Source: Pseudomonadales bacterium
Lineage (GTDB): Bacteria; Pseudomonadota; Gammaproteobacteria; Pseudomonadales; Ketobacteraceae
Direction of reading: 5' to 3'
Assembly: GCA_002701845.1 (NCBI GenBank)
Contig: NZXG01000040.1
Span: 1-64,000 of the forward strand
DNA length: 64,000 nucleotides
The notes beneath the pieces are model-generated. The model did not search any database. It was not told the origin of the DNA and was given only the letters and a program-made list of their open reading frames with translations. Position numbers and translations under genes: made by a program. Positions 32,367 to 41,359 of this stretch are shown here, piece after piece. Each line of letters begins with the position of its first letter. Positions within the stretch are counted from its first letter, which is position 1.

Positions 32367-35222
32367 ATGAATATCAAGCGTTCCCTGTCCCTGCTGGTGG
32401 TGGCGGTCATCTCCATCAGCTTCGCCACGCTGTCACTGTTGTTTGCGTATAACCAGTATGTGCTGCTCAAGCAGCATGCGTTCGCCGAAGCCATGGTCAA
32501 CATGAAGAACATCCTGCTGGTATCCCAGGCCCGCTTCGACCGGGAATTCCGCAACCAGGACATGGCCAGTGTGGAACGGGAGGTCATGGCGCTGAATTTG
32601 TTGGAGGATGTGAAGCTGTCCGCCCTGGTGGACCATCAGGGGGTGGTGCAGTTCTCTTCCAGCTACGTCAATCTGGGGGTGCCGGCGGCGGGGCAGTTCA
32701 AGCAGTTCGATGAAACCAACATGAAACGGGCCCTGGAGGAAGACAATCCCCTGGTTGTCACCAACCGGTCGCGGGATCTGATCCAGGGCTATTACCCAGT
32801 CAGTTCGGGCCTGGAGGAAGACGGCCCCACCAACCAGGCCGCCAGCCTGTTGTACGTGGAGTGGAGCCTGCAACGGCCTTACCGCAATATTCGTAATGCG
32901 TTGCTGCGCAGCCTGGTGCTGCAGTGGCTGTTAATGGGCGTGGTGCTGATGGTGCTGCTGTTCGTGCTGCACCGGATCGTGCTGGTGCCCCTGCGGGGGC
33001 TCACCCACAAAGCCGACCAGATTGCCTCCGGGCGGGGTAACGACGCCTTCCTGCGTAAAGGCATTGCCGAATTGGGGGAGCTGTTGGAAGCCCTGAACCG
33101 AATGAATCACAACCTTAACCGCAGTCTCAAGGATGTGCGGGACAGCGAGCAGCGCTGGCTGTTCGCCCTGGAAGGTGCCGGCGACGGCGTCCAGGACTGG
33201 AATCTGGATACGGACCAAACGTACTTTTCACCCCAGTTCAAGAAACTCATCGGTTTCGATGAACATCAGGTGGTGAACTGGGAGGACTGGCAGCGCCTGG
33301 TGGATGCCGGGGACTGGCCATTGGTGGAACGCAAGATTCAGCGCCACATCCAGGGGCTGTCGGAACTGTGCCGGCTGGAATACTGTCTGCATCACCCCAC
33401 CGGCGGCCAGCGTTATATTCTGATGCGGGGCAAGGTGGTGGAACGGGACACCCGGGGCCATGCCACCCGGTTTATTGCCACCCACAGCGATATCACCGCG
33501 CAGCGCCGCACCGAAGATGCCCTGCGCAGCAGCGAAGAGCAGTACCGGCGTCTGTTTGATATGGCCCAGGAGGGAATCTGGGTGCTGGACCGGGACGGCT
33601 ACACCATGCTGGTGAACGACGCCCTGACGGGCATTCTGGGTTACCTCAAAGAGGACCTGCTGGGGCGCTCCATTCTCGATTTCGTTGAACCCGCAAGCCG
33701 CCCACTGTTGCAGGAAAAGTTGGGCCCGGGTGGCCTCAGCATGGATACCCATGAGGATTATGAATTCCTGTCCCGCAGCGGCCGGCAGATTCACGTCACC
33801 ATGAAAAGTTCGGATTTGATGGACGCCAATGGTGAATTCGACGGCCTGATCATCGCGGTCATGGACATCACCGAGCGCAAAAAAGCCGAACAGCGGGTAC
33901 GGCAACAGGTGTTGTTTGACGACCTCACCAACCTGCCCAACCGACGCATGCTCAACGACAAGCTGAGCCAGGAACAGGCCCGGGCCCTGCGTCACAAGCA
34001 TAACGGCGCGCTGCTGTTCATCGACCTGGACCATTTCAAAAACGTCAACGACTCCCTGGGCCATCCCATTGGCGACGGATTGCTGGTGGCCATTGCCCAT
34101 CGCCTGCGCCAGGTGATCCGTGAGGAGGACACCCTGGCCCGGCTGGGGGGCGATGAATTCGTGGTGCTGTTACCGGAGCTGGACGACGATCCTGAAGCCG
34201 CTGCTTCCATGGCCCGTAACGTGGCGTTGAAAGTGCAGGATGCGTTGTCGGAAACCTTCGATGTCTCCGGTCACAAGCTGACCGTGGGGTGCAGCATTGG
34301 TATTGCGCTATATCCGTTGGAGCAGGACACCATCCACGATATCGTCAAGCAGGCCGACGCCGCCATGTACCGGGCCAAGGACGAAGGCCGCAGCACCATC
34401 TGTGTGTTCTCCAAGGAAATGCACGAGCGCATCGAACAGAACCTGAAACTGCAGATGCTGCTGCCCGGGGCGCTGGAAGAAGAGCAGTTCATTCTCTATT
34501 TCCAGCCCCAGTACAACCACCAACGGGAACTGATCGGCGCCGAAGTACTGCTGCGCTGGGAAGAACCGGAGCTGGGATTTGTGCGGCCGGACCTGTTTAT
34601 CAAGGCGGCTGAAGAATCCGGCCAGATCATCCCCCTGGGGGACTGGGTGCTGCGAAAGGCCTGCGAGCAAATGCGGGAATGGCGTGACAACGGCCTGCCC
34701 GCCAGCTTCCAGCGTCTGGCCATCAACATCAGTGCCCGCCAGTTCTCCCAGGACGACTTTGCATTCAAGGTCAACGCCTTTGCCGAAGCCGCCCAGATCA
34801 GCCCCCACGACCTGGAACTGGAAATCACCGAAAGCATGCTGCTGCACCACCTGGACCAGGTAGTGGCAAAAATGCGCCTGCTGCATGAAATGGGCTTCCA
34901 CATCGCCCTGGACGACTTCGGTACCGGCTACTCATCGCTGTCCTACCTGCGGGAACTGCCCCTCAACAAACTCAAAATCGACCAGGCCTTCGTACGGGAT
35001 ATCCGCAGCGACCACAACGACCGTGTTATCGTCGAAACCATCATCACCATGGCCCGGCTGATGGAGCTGGAGGTTATTGCCGAAGGCGTGGAGGAAGAAC
35101 ACCAGGTACAATTCCTGCGTAACAAAGGTTGTTTGCAGTACCAGGGCTATTACTTCGGCAAGCCCATGCCCGCCGACGTGTTCTTTGACAGCTGCGTCAT
35201 GCCCCGGCGGGATCAGGCCTGA
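32367..35222 (+). CDS. PAS-GGDEF-EAL membrane signalling protein
   Basis: The 951-residue protein starts at ATG 32367. Two membrane helices (about 7-27 and 183-205) enclose a periplasmic sensor, followed by HAMP, two PAS domains (about 270-390 and 400-520), GGDEF (about 525-690) and EAL (about 700-945). The GGDEF loop is intact (RLGGDEFVVLLPE, about 594). The EAL half has GAEVLLRW (about 724), NISARQFSQDDF, LELEITESMLL, DDFGTGYSSLSYL (about 848), KIDQAFV and VIAEGVE. Both activities are possible, with PAS or the periplasmic part choosing. It follows the YfiR/kinase/barrel genes on the same strand. The 3' end overlaps the convergent DUF4126 gene by 10 bases. Confidence 0.93.
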   Translation: MNIKRSLSLLVVAVISISFATLSLLFAYNQYVLLKQHAFAEAMVNMKNILLVSQARFDREFRNQDMASVEREVMALNLLEDVKLSALVDHQGVVQFSSSYVNLGVPAAGQFKQFDETNMKRALEEDNPLVVTNRSRDLIQGYYPVSSGLEEDGPTNQAASLLYVEWSLQRPYRNIRNALLRSLVLQWLLMGVVLMVLLFVLHRIVLVPLRGLTHKADQIASGRGNDAFLRKGIAELGELLEALNRMNHNLNRSLKDVRDSEQRWLFALEGAGDGVQDWNLDTDQTYFSPQFKKLIGFDEHQVVNWEDWQRLVDAGDWPLVERKIQRHIQGLSELCRLEYCLHHPTGGQRYILMRGKVVERDTRGHATRFIATHSDITAQRRTEDALRSSEEQYRRLFDMAQEGIWVLDRDGYTMLVNDALTGILGYLKEDLLGRSILDFVEPASRPLLQEKLGPGGLSMDTHEDYEFLSRSGRQIHVTMKSSDLMDANGEFDGLIIAVMDITERKKAEQRVRQQVLFDDLTNLPNRRMLNDKLSQEQARALRHKHNGALLFIDLDHFKNVNDSLGHPIGDGLLVAIAHRLRQVIREEDTLARLGGDEFVVLLPELDDDPEAAASMARNVALKVQDALSETFDVSGHKLTVGCSIGIALYPLEQDTIHDIVKQADAAMYRAKDEGRSTICVFSKEMHERIEQNLKLQMLLPGALEEEQFILYFQPQYNHQRELIGAEVLLRWEEPELGFVRPDLFIKAAEESGQIIPLGDWVLRKACEQMREWRDNGLPASFQRLAINISARQFSQDDFAFKVNAFAEAAQISPHDLELEITESMLLHHLDQVVAKMRLLHEMGFHIALDDFGTGYSSLSYLRELPLNKLKIDQAFVRDIRSDHNDRVIVETIITMARLMELEVIAEGVEEEHQVQFLRNKGCLQYQGYYFGKPMPADVFFDSCVMPRRDQA

Positions 35223-35968
35223 TCCCGCTGCGCCAGCAACAGCGCCTTCTCTGCTTCATACTCCTCCGGCGTCAGCGCCCCCTGATCCAACAACTGCTTC
35301 AATTGCGCCAGCCGGTCCAGATAATGCGCCGGCGCCAGAGTGCCGGCGGTTTCCGGCCGCGGCACCAGCCCCAGCCACTGCCCCAGTTTGGTAAGGATCA
35401 GCTTGATGGCGCGGAAAATCTTCGGCAGCAGCCAGATTACCAGACCGATAAACAGCACCAGCCCGATCAGAAACACCACCGGATAATGCAGCGCCGCCCA
35501 TAGCCCGCCAATGACCAACAGATCCTCACTGAAAGACGCCACCCAATTGGTTACCGGCTCCGGCGAGGTATTGATCAGCACCCGGGTGCCGGCCTTGGTG
35601 GCGTGGGACGCGGCGGACATACCACCGCCCATAATCCCGGCGGCAATTTCCAGCGCCGGCGTCACATCCCCCACCGCCCCGGCCGCCAGCATCGCCCCGG
35701 CGGGAATGCGCACAAACGTGTGCAGCGTATCCCAGCCGGAATCCACCCCCGGCGTTTTGTCAGCAAAAAACTCCACCGCGTACATGGCCCCGGCCGCCAT
35801 AATCACCAGCGGATCCTGCAACACCTGCAGATCCGGCGGCAACGCGATATTCCCGGTGGAACCGCCGATTCCCAACACCAGCAGTGCCGCGTACAGATTG
35901 ATCCCGCTGGCCCAGCCCAGGCCCATGGTGAGGGCGATGGTGTTGATCAGGGTTTGATATTCTTCCAC
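35213..35968 (-). CDS. DUF4126 membrane protein with C-terminal SHOCT motif
   Basis: I take the start as GTG 35968 because GCGAGG lies eight bases upstream; the open frame allows GTG 36001 too. The 251-residue protein has several membrane helices (TIALTMGLGWASGINLYAALL, VIMAAGAMYAVEFFAD, AALHYPVVFLIGLVLFIGLVIW) and the glycine/alanine-rich DUF4126 core. It ends with a short SHOCT-type helix pair LAQLKQLLDQGALTPEEYEAEKALLL, an oligomerisation motif. The function is unknown. The upstream flank holds the large inverted repeat. Confidence 0.8.
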   Translation of the reverse strand: MEEYQTLINTIALTMGLGWASGINLYAALLVLGIGGSTGNIALPPDLQVLQDPLVIMAAGAMYAVEFFADKTPGVDSGWDTLHTFVRIPAGAMLAAGAVGDVTPALEIAAGIMGGGMSAASHATKAGTRVLINTSPEPVTNWVASFSEDLLVIGGLWAALHYPVVFLIGLVLFIGLVIWLLPKIFRAIKLILTKLGQWLGLVPRPETAGTLAPAHYLDRLAQLKQLLDQGALTPEEYEAEKALLLAQRDQA

Positions 35969-36030
35969 GTTTGCCTCGCAAAAATTATCAGAAGGTGGCA
36001 CACCAAAAGCCAGCAGGTGGCACCCAACCA

Positions 36031-36142
36031 GCCCGGGGTCAGAGAACCCTTTTCGAAAACGTCAGCGGCCATGGACGGCCGCTGTCGAGCGCACAGGGAT
36101 GTGCTCGTAGCGTTTTTCGAAAAGGGTTCTCTGGCCCCGGGC
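36031..36142. repeat. large inverted repeat folding as a three-way junction
   Basis: Outer arms of 31/32 bases (36031-36061 with 36111-36142) pair along their length with one mismatch and one bulge. They contain GAGAACCCTTTTCGAAAA and its complement. Inside are two further hairpins: CAGCGGCC-ATGGAC-GGCCGCTG (36063-36084) and CGAGCGCA-CAGGGA-TGTGCTCG (36086-36107). It fills the gap between the DUF4126 gene and the Na/Pi transporter. No transposase is nearby. It may be a dispersed repeat element or a structured RNA or terminator for both directions. Confidence 0.75.
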
Positions 36143-36253
36143 GATCCGACAGCCACCGCACCCACCCCCTTTCCGAAAACGGTTTTCCACTGGTCAACCC
36201 AGACTGCCAAAGGTAACCTTAACCCTGCCTGAACGAAGTACACAGCCAATGAT

Positions 36254-37912
36254 ATGTCCCTGAGCCACAGTTTCCTATGGTTTGGCGCCGGCCTGGGCCT
36301 GTTCCTGTACGGCATGAGCCAGCTGGAAGAGGGTCTGGGAGCCCTCAGCAGCCAATCCTTCCGTCGCTTCCTGCGCCGCACCACCGCCAACCCTATCAGC
36401 TCGCTGCTGGGGGGCACTGTCACCACCATGCTGGTACAAAGCAGCTCCATGGTGGGCCTGATGATGATGGCCCTGGTGGGGGCCGGCGTGATTCCCCTCT
36501 ACAACGCCGTGGGCGTGGTACTGGGGGCCAACCTGGGCACCACCTTCACCGGCTGGATCGTCGCCACCCTGGGCTTCAAACTGGACCTCACCGCCACCGC
36601 CGTGCCCCTGATGGGGGCCGGCGCCCTCTGGCTTATGCTGCTCAGCGGTCGCGAGCGTTGGCAGCCCTGGGGCCGCCTGGTGCTGGGGCTGGGCCTGCTG
36701 CTGTTCGGGCTGGATGCCATGAAAACCAGCATGGAACAGGTCTCCGCCCGCTTTGACGTGGGCGCCCTGCAGGGCTATCCGGCGCTGGTCTACCTGCTGG
36801 TGGGTGTTTTGTTCAGCGCCTTGATCCAGTCCAGCTCCGCCACCATGATGATCACCCTCAGCGCCCTCCACGCCGGCATTATCGACCTCCACTCCGCCGC
36901 CGCCCTGGTGATCGGCGCCGACCTGGGCACCACCAGCACCCTGGCCCTGGGGGGGATCGGCGCCACCGCCATCAAAAAACAACTGGCCCTGGCCCATATC
37001 CTCATCAACGTGGTCACCGCCATCCTCGCCTTCAGCCTGCTTCCCCTGTTACTGGGGATCATCGAACGCTCCACCCTGCAGGATCCCCTCTACCATCTTG
37101 TGGCCTTCCACAGCGGATTTAATCTGGTGGGGATTCTGGTGTTGATACCCTTCGTTAAACCTTTCTCCCGGTTTCTGGAGCGGCGTTTCCTGGCGCCGGA
37201 GGAAGATGTCCGCACCTTTATTCAAAACGTGCCCCCTACCGTGGCCGGGGAGGCGGTGGAGGCCACCGGCAAGGAAGTGGCCTGCCTGCTGTGGAAGGTG
37301 CTGGCCCTGGCCCTGCGGGACTGGAAGCTGGACGCTGTCGGCCTGGGTCTGCAGGGGGACGCGGCCGAACGTCTGCAGCGGGCCGCCAGTCACCACCGGC
37401 ACTTCGAGCAGGAATACGATGCCATCAAATTTCTGGAAGGCGAGATTCTGGAATTCTGCGGCGCGGTGCAGGCCGGCAGCGTGACCCCGGAACAGGTCAA
37501 AGAGCTGCATCGTTATCTTAACGCCGCCCGCCATGGGGTTTATGCCGCCAAATCCTTAAAGGACATCCGGCAAAACCTGGCCATGCTGCGGCATTCGGAA
37601 GCGGCCTCCCTGCAGGCCTATTACACGGAGCAGCTGGATTATCTGAAACAACAGTTGCGGACCGTGATCGAGTTGCTCAGCACCCAGACCGGACCCCCGT
37701 TGCGTCAGGCCCTGCTGGCCGCACGCGAGGACAACCGCGCCCTGCACCAGGAAGTGGAGCAGCGCCTGTTCAGTCAGGGGTTACACGAAGGGGCGGATGA
37801 GCGGGAAACCTCCACCCTGCTGAATGTGAACCGGGAGTGCCGGGCCGCCGTGCACAACCTGCTGCGTGCCCTGGGCTTTCTGCGGCTGGAGGACGAGGCG
37901 CTGTATGACTGA
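36254..37912 (+). CDS. Na+/phosphate cotransporter family protein with PhoU-like domain
   Basis: This 552-residue protein starts at ATG 36254. The membrane part has two inverted NptA-type repeats, each with the QSSS signature: VTTMLVQSSSMVGLMMMAL and ALIQSSSATMMITLSALHAG, plus GANLGTTFTGW and GADLGTTSTLAL. The cytoplasmic C-terminal part (about 330-550) is a long helical PhoU-like domain. This layout is that of YjbB-type proteins, which move phosphate with sodium, probably outward or for homeostasis. No pho genes are nearby. Confidence 0.92.
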   Translation: MSLSHSFLWFGAGLGLFLYGMSQLEEGLGALSSQSFRRFLRRTTANPISSLLGGTVTTMLVQSSSMVGLMMMALVGAGVIPLYNAVGVVLGANLGTTFTGWIVATLGFKLDLTATAVPLMGAGALWLMLLSGRERWQPWGRLVLGLGLLLFGLDAMKTSMEQVSARFDVGALQGYPALVYLLVGVLFSALIQSSSATMMITLSALHAGIIDLHSAAALVIGADLGTTSTLALGGIGATAIKKQLALAHILINVVTAILAFSLLPLLLGIIERSTLQDPLYHLVAFHSGFNLVGILVLIPFVKPFSRFLERRFLAPEEDVRTFIQNVPPTVAGEAVEATGKEVACLLWKVLALALRDWKLDAVGLGLQGDAAERLQRAASHHRHFEQEYDAIKFLEGEILEFCGAVQAGSVTPEQVKELHRYLNAARHGVYAAKSLKDIRQNLAMLRHSEAASLQAYYTEQLDYLKQQLRTVIELLSTQTGPPLRQALLAAREDNRALHQEVEQRLFSQGLHEGADERETSTLLNVNRECRAAVHNLLRALGFLRLEDEALYD

Positions 37913-38084
37913 ACGGCAGGGGAAACAGCAGTGTCAGCGGCGTTTACCTGTATCCAGCCCATTCGCCGGATATAGCCCGACGTTATCCGGTTTATTGTAA
38001 AAGTTCGATGCAGAACACAGTTTCACGCCGGGATTATTCTTAGCATGAGCCGCATAAAGATTGAGCCATCCGGGGGGAATGGTC

Positions 38085-38612
38085 ATGGGCAATGCACCCA
38101 GATTCAAGTTGTCGGTTATTGGTATCCTGCCCCAGTGGGAACAGGAAAAGGTCTGCTCCCGCTTGCAGCGCAGACTTAACCTGAGCCCCCAGCAGGCAGA
38201 CCTGTTATTGACCAACCAAGGCCCCTTGTGTGCCGAGCTGCTGGACCATGAACACGCCTTTCGCCTGAAGACTCTGTTATTGGAACTGGGGGTGGACTGC
38301 GCCATCAAACCCGCGCCTCTGGAGGGATTGCAGGCCAAGGCCGAGCGTTTCCAGTTGCATCAGCCCGCGGCGCCGGAACGGCCACCGCGAGCCCCGGTGG
38401 CGCGATCCAAGCGCCCCTCCCCGGTGCGCACCGGACGCACCCCCTGGCGCGCCGCCACCCACTCCCGCAACGGGCTCAGTGTGTGGCCGGTGGCGGGGCT
38501 GGTGATGTTGCTGGCGCTGGTAAGCTGGCTGTTTGAGTCGCCGTCAGCGGATCTAAGTCTGGCCCCCGGAACCCAGATGGCCTCCATGCTGGATTCCCGG
38601 CCCATTGATTGA
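38085..38612 (+). CDS. membrane-anchored protein, unknown
   Basis: The 175-residue protein starts at ATG 38085, seven bases after GGGGGGA; ATG 38079 is possible. The N-terminal half is a compact domain (KLSVIGILPQWEQEKVCSRL, LSPQQADLLLTNQGPL, KTLLLELGVDCAIKP) that resembles the ribosomal-protein bL12-like helical folds only vaguely. A basic Pro/Arg-rich linker and one membrane helix (VWPVAGLVMLLALVSWLF) follow. It is probably anchored with the N-terminal domain in the cytoplasm. No family is recognised. Confidence 0.65.
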   Translation: MGNAPRFKLSVIGILPQWEQEKVCSRLQRRLNLSPQQADLLLTNQGPLCAELLDHEHAFRLKTLLLELGVDCAIKPAPLEGLQAKAERFQLHQPAAPERPPRAPVARSKRPSPVRTGRTPWRAATHSRNGLSVWPVAGLVMLLALVSWLFESPSADLSLAPGTQMASMLDSRPID

Positions 38613-38633
38613 AGCCGGTTCCGGGCGCGGTCA

Positions 38634-39683
38634 CTATTGCGCCATCAGATGGCTGTCGTTATCCGTCACCGCATAGAACAGGCAGTCGCTTTTGGCGATG
38701 CTGGCGTTGGTGGTGATCATGAACAATTTTAGGGGTTGGGCCGGGTACAGCCGGTTTCCCTGCAGCCGGATCACCTGGCTCTTCACATCCTCGCCCGCAG
38801 GGTTTGTGATTTTTAATTTATCCCAGCTGCCGGGTTTGACCCAGCCCAGGGGCTGGTCCGGGGCCACCCGACCGAAATTATGGCGTTCCACGTCCGGCGG
38901 CAGAGTGATATCCGCGTACACATCCTCCGCCTCACTGTAGGTGATGGCGGCATCCTCGCTTAACTCCAGCCGCACCGGTTCGTACAATACCTCCATCTGC
39001 CAGTCCGCCCGGAACGGTTTCAGCACCTCCGCCGCGTCGACGTAGCGCAGCAGCCCCTCATAGGCAATCTCGTCGGCTCTCGGGTCCTGGGCCCCGCCGC
39101 ATTCAATGGTAACCGTGGGCACATTGCGTTCACTGTATTCGAACAGGGCGCCCAGCCGCAGGCCGGTCACCAGCATTCGTTCCGTAAACAGACTGGCCAG
39201 GGCTTCATGCTCGGGATCCTGTTTCATGGCTACTGCAAACGAAGGGCCCATGCCGGAGGTATTGTGGATGTCGATCAGGCTTTCCGGTTCCATCTCCTGC
39301 AGGATGTCCAGTATGGCCTTGGCCAGCCGGCCCTGACGGTCTTCGAACGGGGGCCGGAAACAACGGTTCAGATCCCGCTCCCCGGGCAGATGGCGGTGAA
39401 AGAAGGGTGGCTCGGTGAGGGCGGTGTGCACCGAGCCGATAAAGCACAGCAGGTCCACCGCCGGCTGCGGTTGCTGTTGCAGCCAGCGAAACAGGGCCCG
39501 GGTGCCGGAGGGCTCATTGCCGTGGAGCAGCGTGCACAGGGCCCGTTTGCGTTGCCGGTCCCGCCCCGGCACATGGATCAGCGCCGGCCCCGCCAGGATC
39601 TGCAGAAATTCCTCCACCGTATGCCCCAGACTGTCGGGGGCGGGGTTATACCAGTAGCGAAGCAGGGGGCTGCCCAGGCTCAT
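38634..39683 (-). CDS. succinylglutamate desuccinylase/aspartoacylase-family deacylase (M14)
   Basis: The 349-residue protein has zinc-site motifs of the AstE/AspA family: LLHGNEPSGTRA (His and Glu, about 54 and 57), RDLNRCF, DIHNTSG (third ligand) and the catalytic TIECGGA. The C-terminal part is a beta domain. Such enzymes cleave N-acyl amino acids. The ATG at 39683 overlaps the stop of the GCS2-type ligase gene (ATGA), implying coupled translation and a shared pathway in amide or peptide metabolism. Substrate unknown. Confidence 0.85.
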   Translation of the reverse strand: MSLGSPLLRYWYNPAPDSLGHTVEEFLQILAGPALIHVPGRDRQRKRALCTLLHGNEPSGTRALFRWLQQQPQPAVDLLCFIGSVHTALTEPPFFHRHLPGERDLNRCFRPPFEDRQGRLAKAILDILQEMEPESLIDIHNTSGMGPSFAVAMKQDPEHEALASLFTERMLVTGLRLGALFEYSERNVPTVTIECGGAQDPRADEIAYEGLLRYVDAAEVLKPFRADWQMEVLYEPVRLELSEDAAITYSEAEDVYADITLPPDVERHNFGRVAPDQPLGWVKPGSWDKLKITNPAGEDVKSQVIRLQGNRLYPAQPLKLFMITTNASIAKSDCLFYAVTDNDSHLMAQ

Positions 39684-41170
39684 GATTCTGTACTCCATTG
39701 GCTCAGGGGGCGAAACGAGTAAAAATTCCGGCGGTAATGCCGCAGCATCTCGCGGCGGGCGGTGTTGGCATCCAGCCCCGATTGTTGCAGTTTGTGCAGC
39801 AGGGTCAACTGCCAGTGGGCGCCGTTGGTGGGGATGGCCACCCGCGCCTGAATATTATCCAGCAGGCGCTTGGCCTCGCCAGCCTCCATGCCCGCCTGTT
39901 CCAACGCCTCCCGGGCCATGGGGATCAGGCGCCGGGCCAGTTCCAGCACCTCATATTCCACCACCTTGATCTGGCTGGAGGAAGGCCACAGCAGCGTGGC
40001 CTCCAGACCCCGGTGGGCGGCGCGGTAGAAATTGTGTTCGGCGAACTTGAAGGGCAGCAGGTTGATCCGGTCCGGCATGGAATCCCTTAATGCCAGGGCA
40101 CTGCCCAGCAGAAAGGCGGCGGTGGCACTCATATCCTCCAGACTGGGCCCCGCCGGCAGGGCCCGCACCTCCATCCGCACATGGCCGCCATCATGATGAT
40201 CATAAATGGCCCGGTTCCAGGGCCAGGTGCTGCCCTGATGCAGCCGCAGCTCATGGAGCTGGGGCAGACGCCCGGCCCGCAGTTCCGCCAAAGGGTGTTC
40301 CGGGTGAGTGACCGGCATGATCGGCGGAAACAGCGCCACGGTGGAAGCGAACAGCTCCAGGGCGCTTTGCCGCAGCCAGCCGTTACCAAAGTAGACCCGG
40401 GGCGGGTATTTGCGCTGGGAGCGGTCTTCGTTGCGGCAGTCGATGGACTGCTTGAACAGGGCGATTCGGGTTTCCTGCCACAGTTCATGACCGAACAACA
40501 GGGGCGAATTGGCGGCCAGGGCCAGGGCAATGGGCGTCACCAGCTGCACCGCGTTGAAGCTGTTGACGAACTCTGCCGGGTTCAGCCGCCAGTGCAGTTG
40601 GAAAGACGTGTTGGCCCCCTCCAGGGTGACGTCATCCCATTGCAACCGCAGCGGCGGCCGGCCATCAATATCCACCTCGAAGGGAGCGCCCCGCAACCGG
40701 CGCAGGGCATTGTCCATGGCCCGATAGCGGGGCTGGTCCGTCATCATATGGTGGCCGAAATGCGCCAGCTCCGCCGTGGGCAGAATGCCAATGGGCAGCA
40801 GCTCCGCGCCGAATTCCGCCGCCACCTGATTGGTGTCCCGCAGCGCCCGCTGCAGCTCCCGTTCGAAGGCGGCAAAAGGCGCCCCCCGGAACGGTTGGGG
40901 GCGCAGATTATATTCCAGATTGAAGCGGTTCAGTTCCGGCGTCAGCTGCCCGTTGTCGGCCCGGGCCAGAATCTTCTGGTTGCAGGGTACCGGCTGGCCC
41001 TGGGGGTCCACCAGGTAAAACTCCAGCTCCGCCCCCAGGGATTCCTCCCCCTCGCCAAAGCCCGGCCGCGCCAGCAGCTGCTCCAGCGCCTTCAGATTCT
41101 CGCGGATTTTGGCGTTGAATTGGTCGTAGTCCTCCTGCCGGAAATTATCCTGGCGAATTTCGATTCCCAT
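39680..41170 (-). CDS. glutamate-cysteine-ligase-like (GCS2 family) ATP-dependent ligase
   Basis: The 496-residue protein has GCS2-type carboxylate-amine ligase features: LGAELEFYLVDPQG (metal and glutamate binding), LPIGILPTAELAHFG, TSFQLHWRLNPAEFVNSFNAVQL, ANSPLLFGHELWQETRIALF and a C-terminal VRMEVRALPAGPS. These enzymes join an amino group to the gamma-carboxyl of glutamate with ATP. It is longer than the YbdK type and may not make glutathione. The coupled downstream deacylase suggests a dedicated gamma-glutamyl or amide compound. It is divergent from the ceramidase gene. Confidence 0.82.
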   Translation of the reverse strand: MGIEIRQDNFRQEDYDQFNAKIRENLKALEQLLARPGFGEGEESLGAELEFYLVDPQGQPVPCNQKILARADNGQLTPELNRFNLEYNLRPQPFRGAPFAAFERELQRALRDTNQVAAEFGAELLPIGILPTAELAHFGHHMMTDQPRYRAMDNALRRLRGAPFEVDIDGRPPLRLQWDDVTLEGANTSFQLHWRLNPAEFVNSFNAVQLVTPIALALAANSPLLFGHELWQETRIALFKQSIDCRNEDRSQRKYPPRVYFGNGWLRQSALELFASTVALFPPIMPVTHPEHPLAELRAGRLPQLHELRLHQGSTWPWNRAIYDHHDGGHVRMEVRALPAGPSLEDMSATAAFLLGSALALRDSMPDRINLLPFKFAEHNFYRAAHRGLEATLLWPSSSQIKVVEYEVLELARRLIPMAREALEQAGMEAGEAKRLLDNIQARVAIPTNGAHWQLTLLHKLQQSGLDANTARREMLRHYRRNFYSFRPLSQWSTES

Positions 41171-41359
41171 GTACTCGGTTCCAGACGGCCTTTCTCTAAG
41201 ATTGAATCATGTGCCCTGATTAGTCCATGGTCTGGGGCAGAAGATCCCGTTCCGTCCTGCCGGGGGCGGTTGTCGGCTCCGGCCACGCCCCGGCCGTTGC
41301 CGTGCCAGAGTGGTGTTTGGTACGATCGTTCGATTGTGGTCAGGGGCGGATAACACTGA

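Noticed and set aside
36031-36142. attC or IS end for the large inverted repeat
   Set aside because: It has no RYYYAAC/GTTRRRY boxes, no transposase and no target duplication that I could see.
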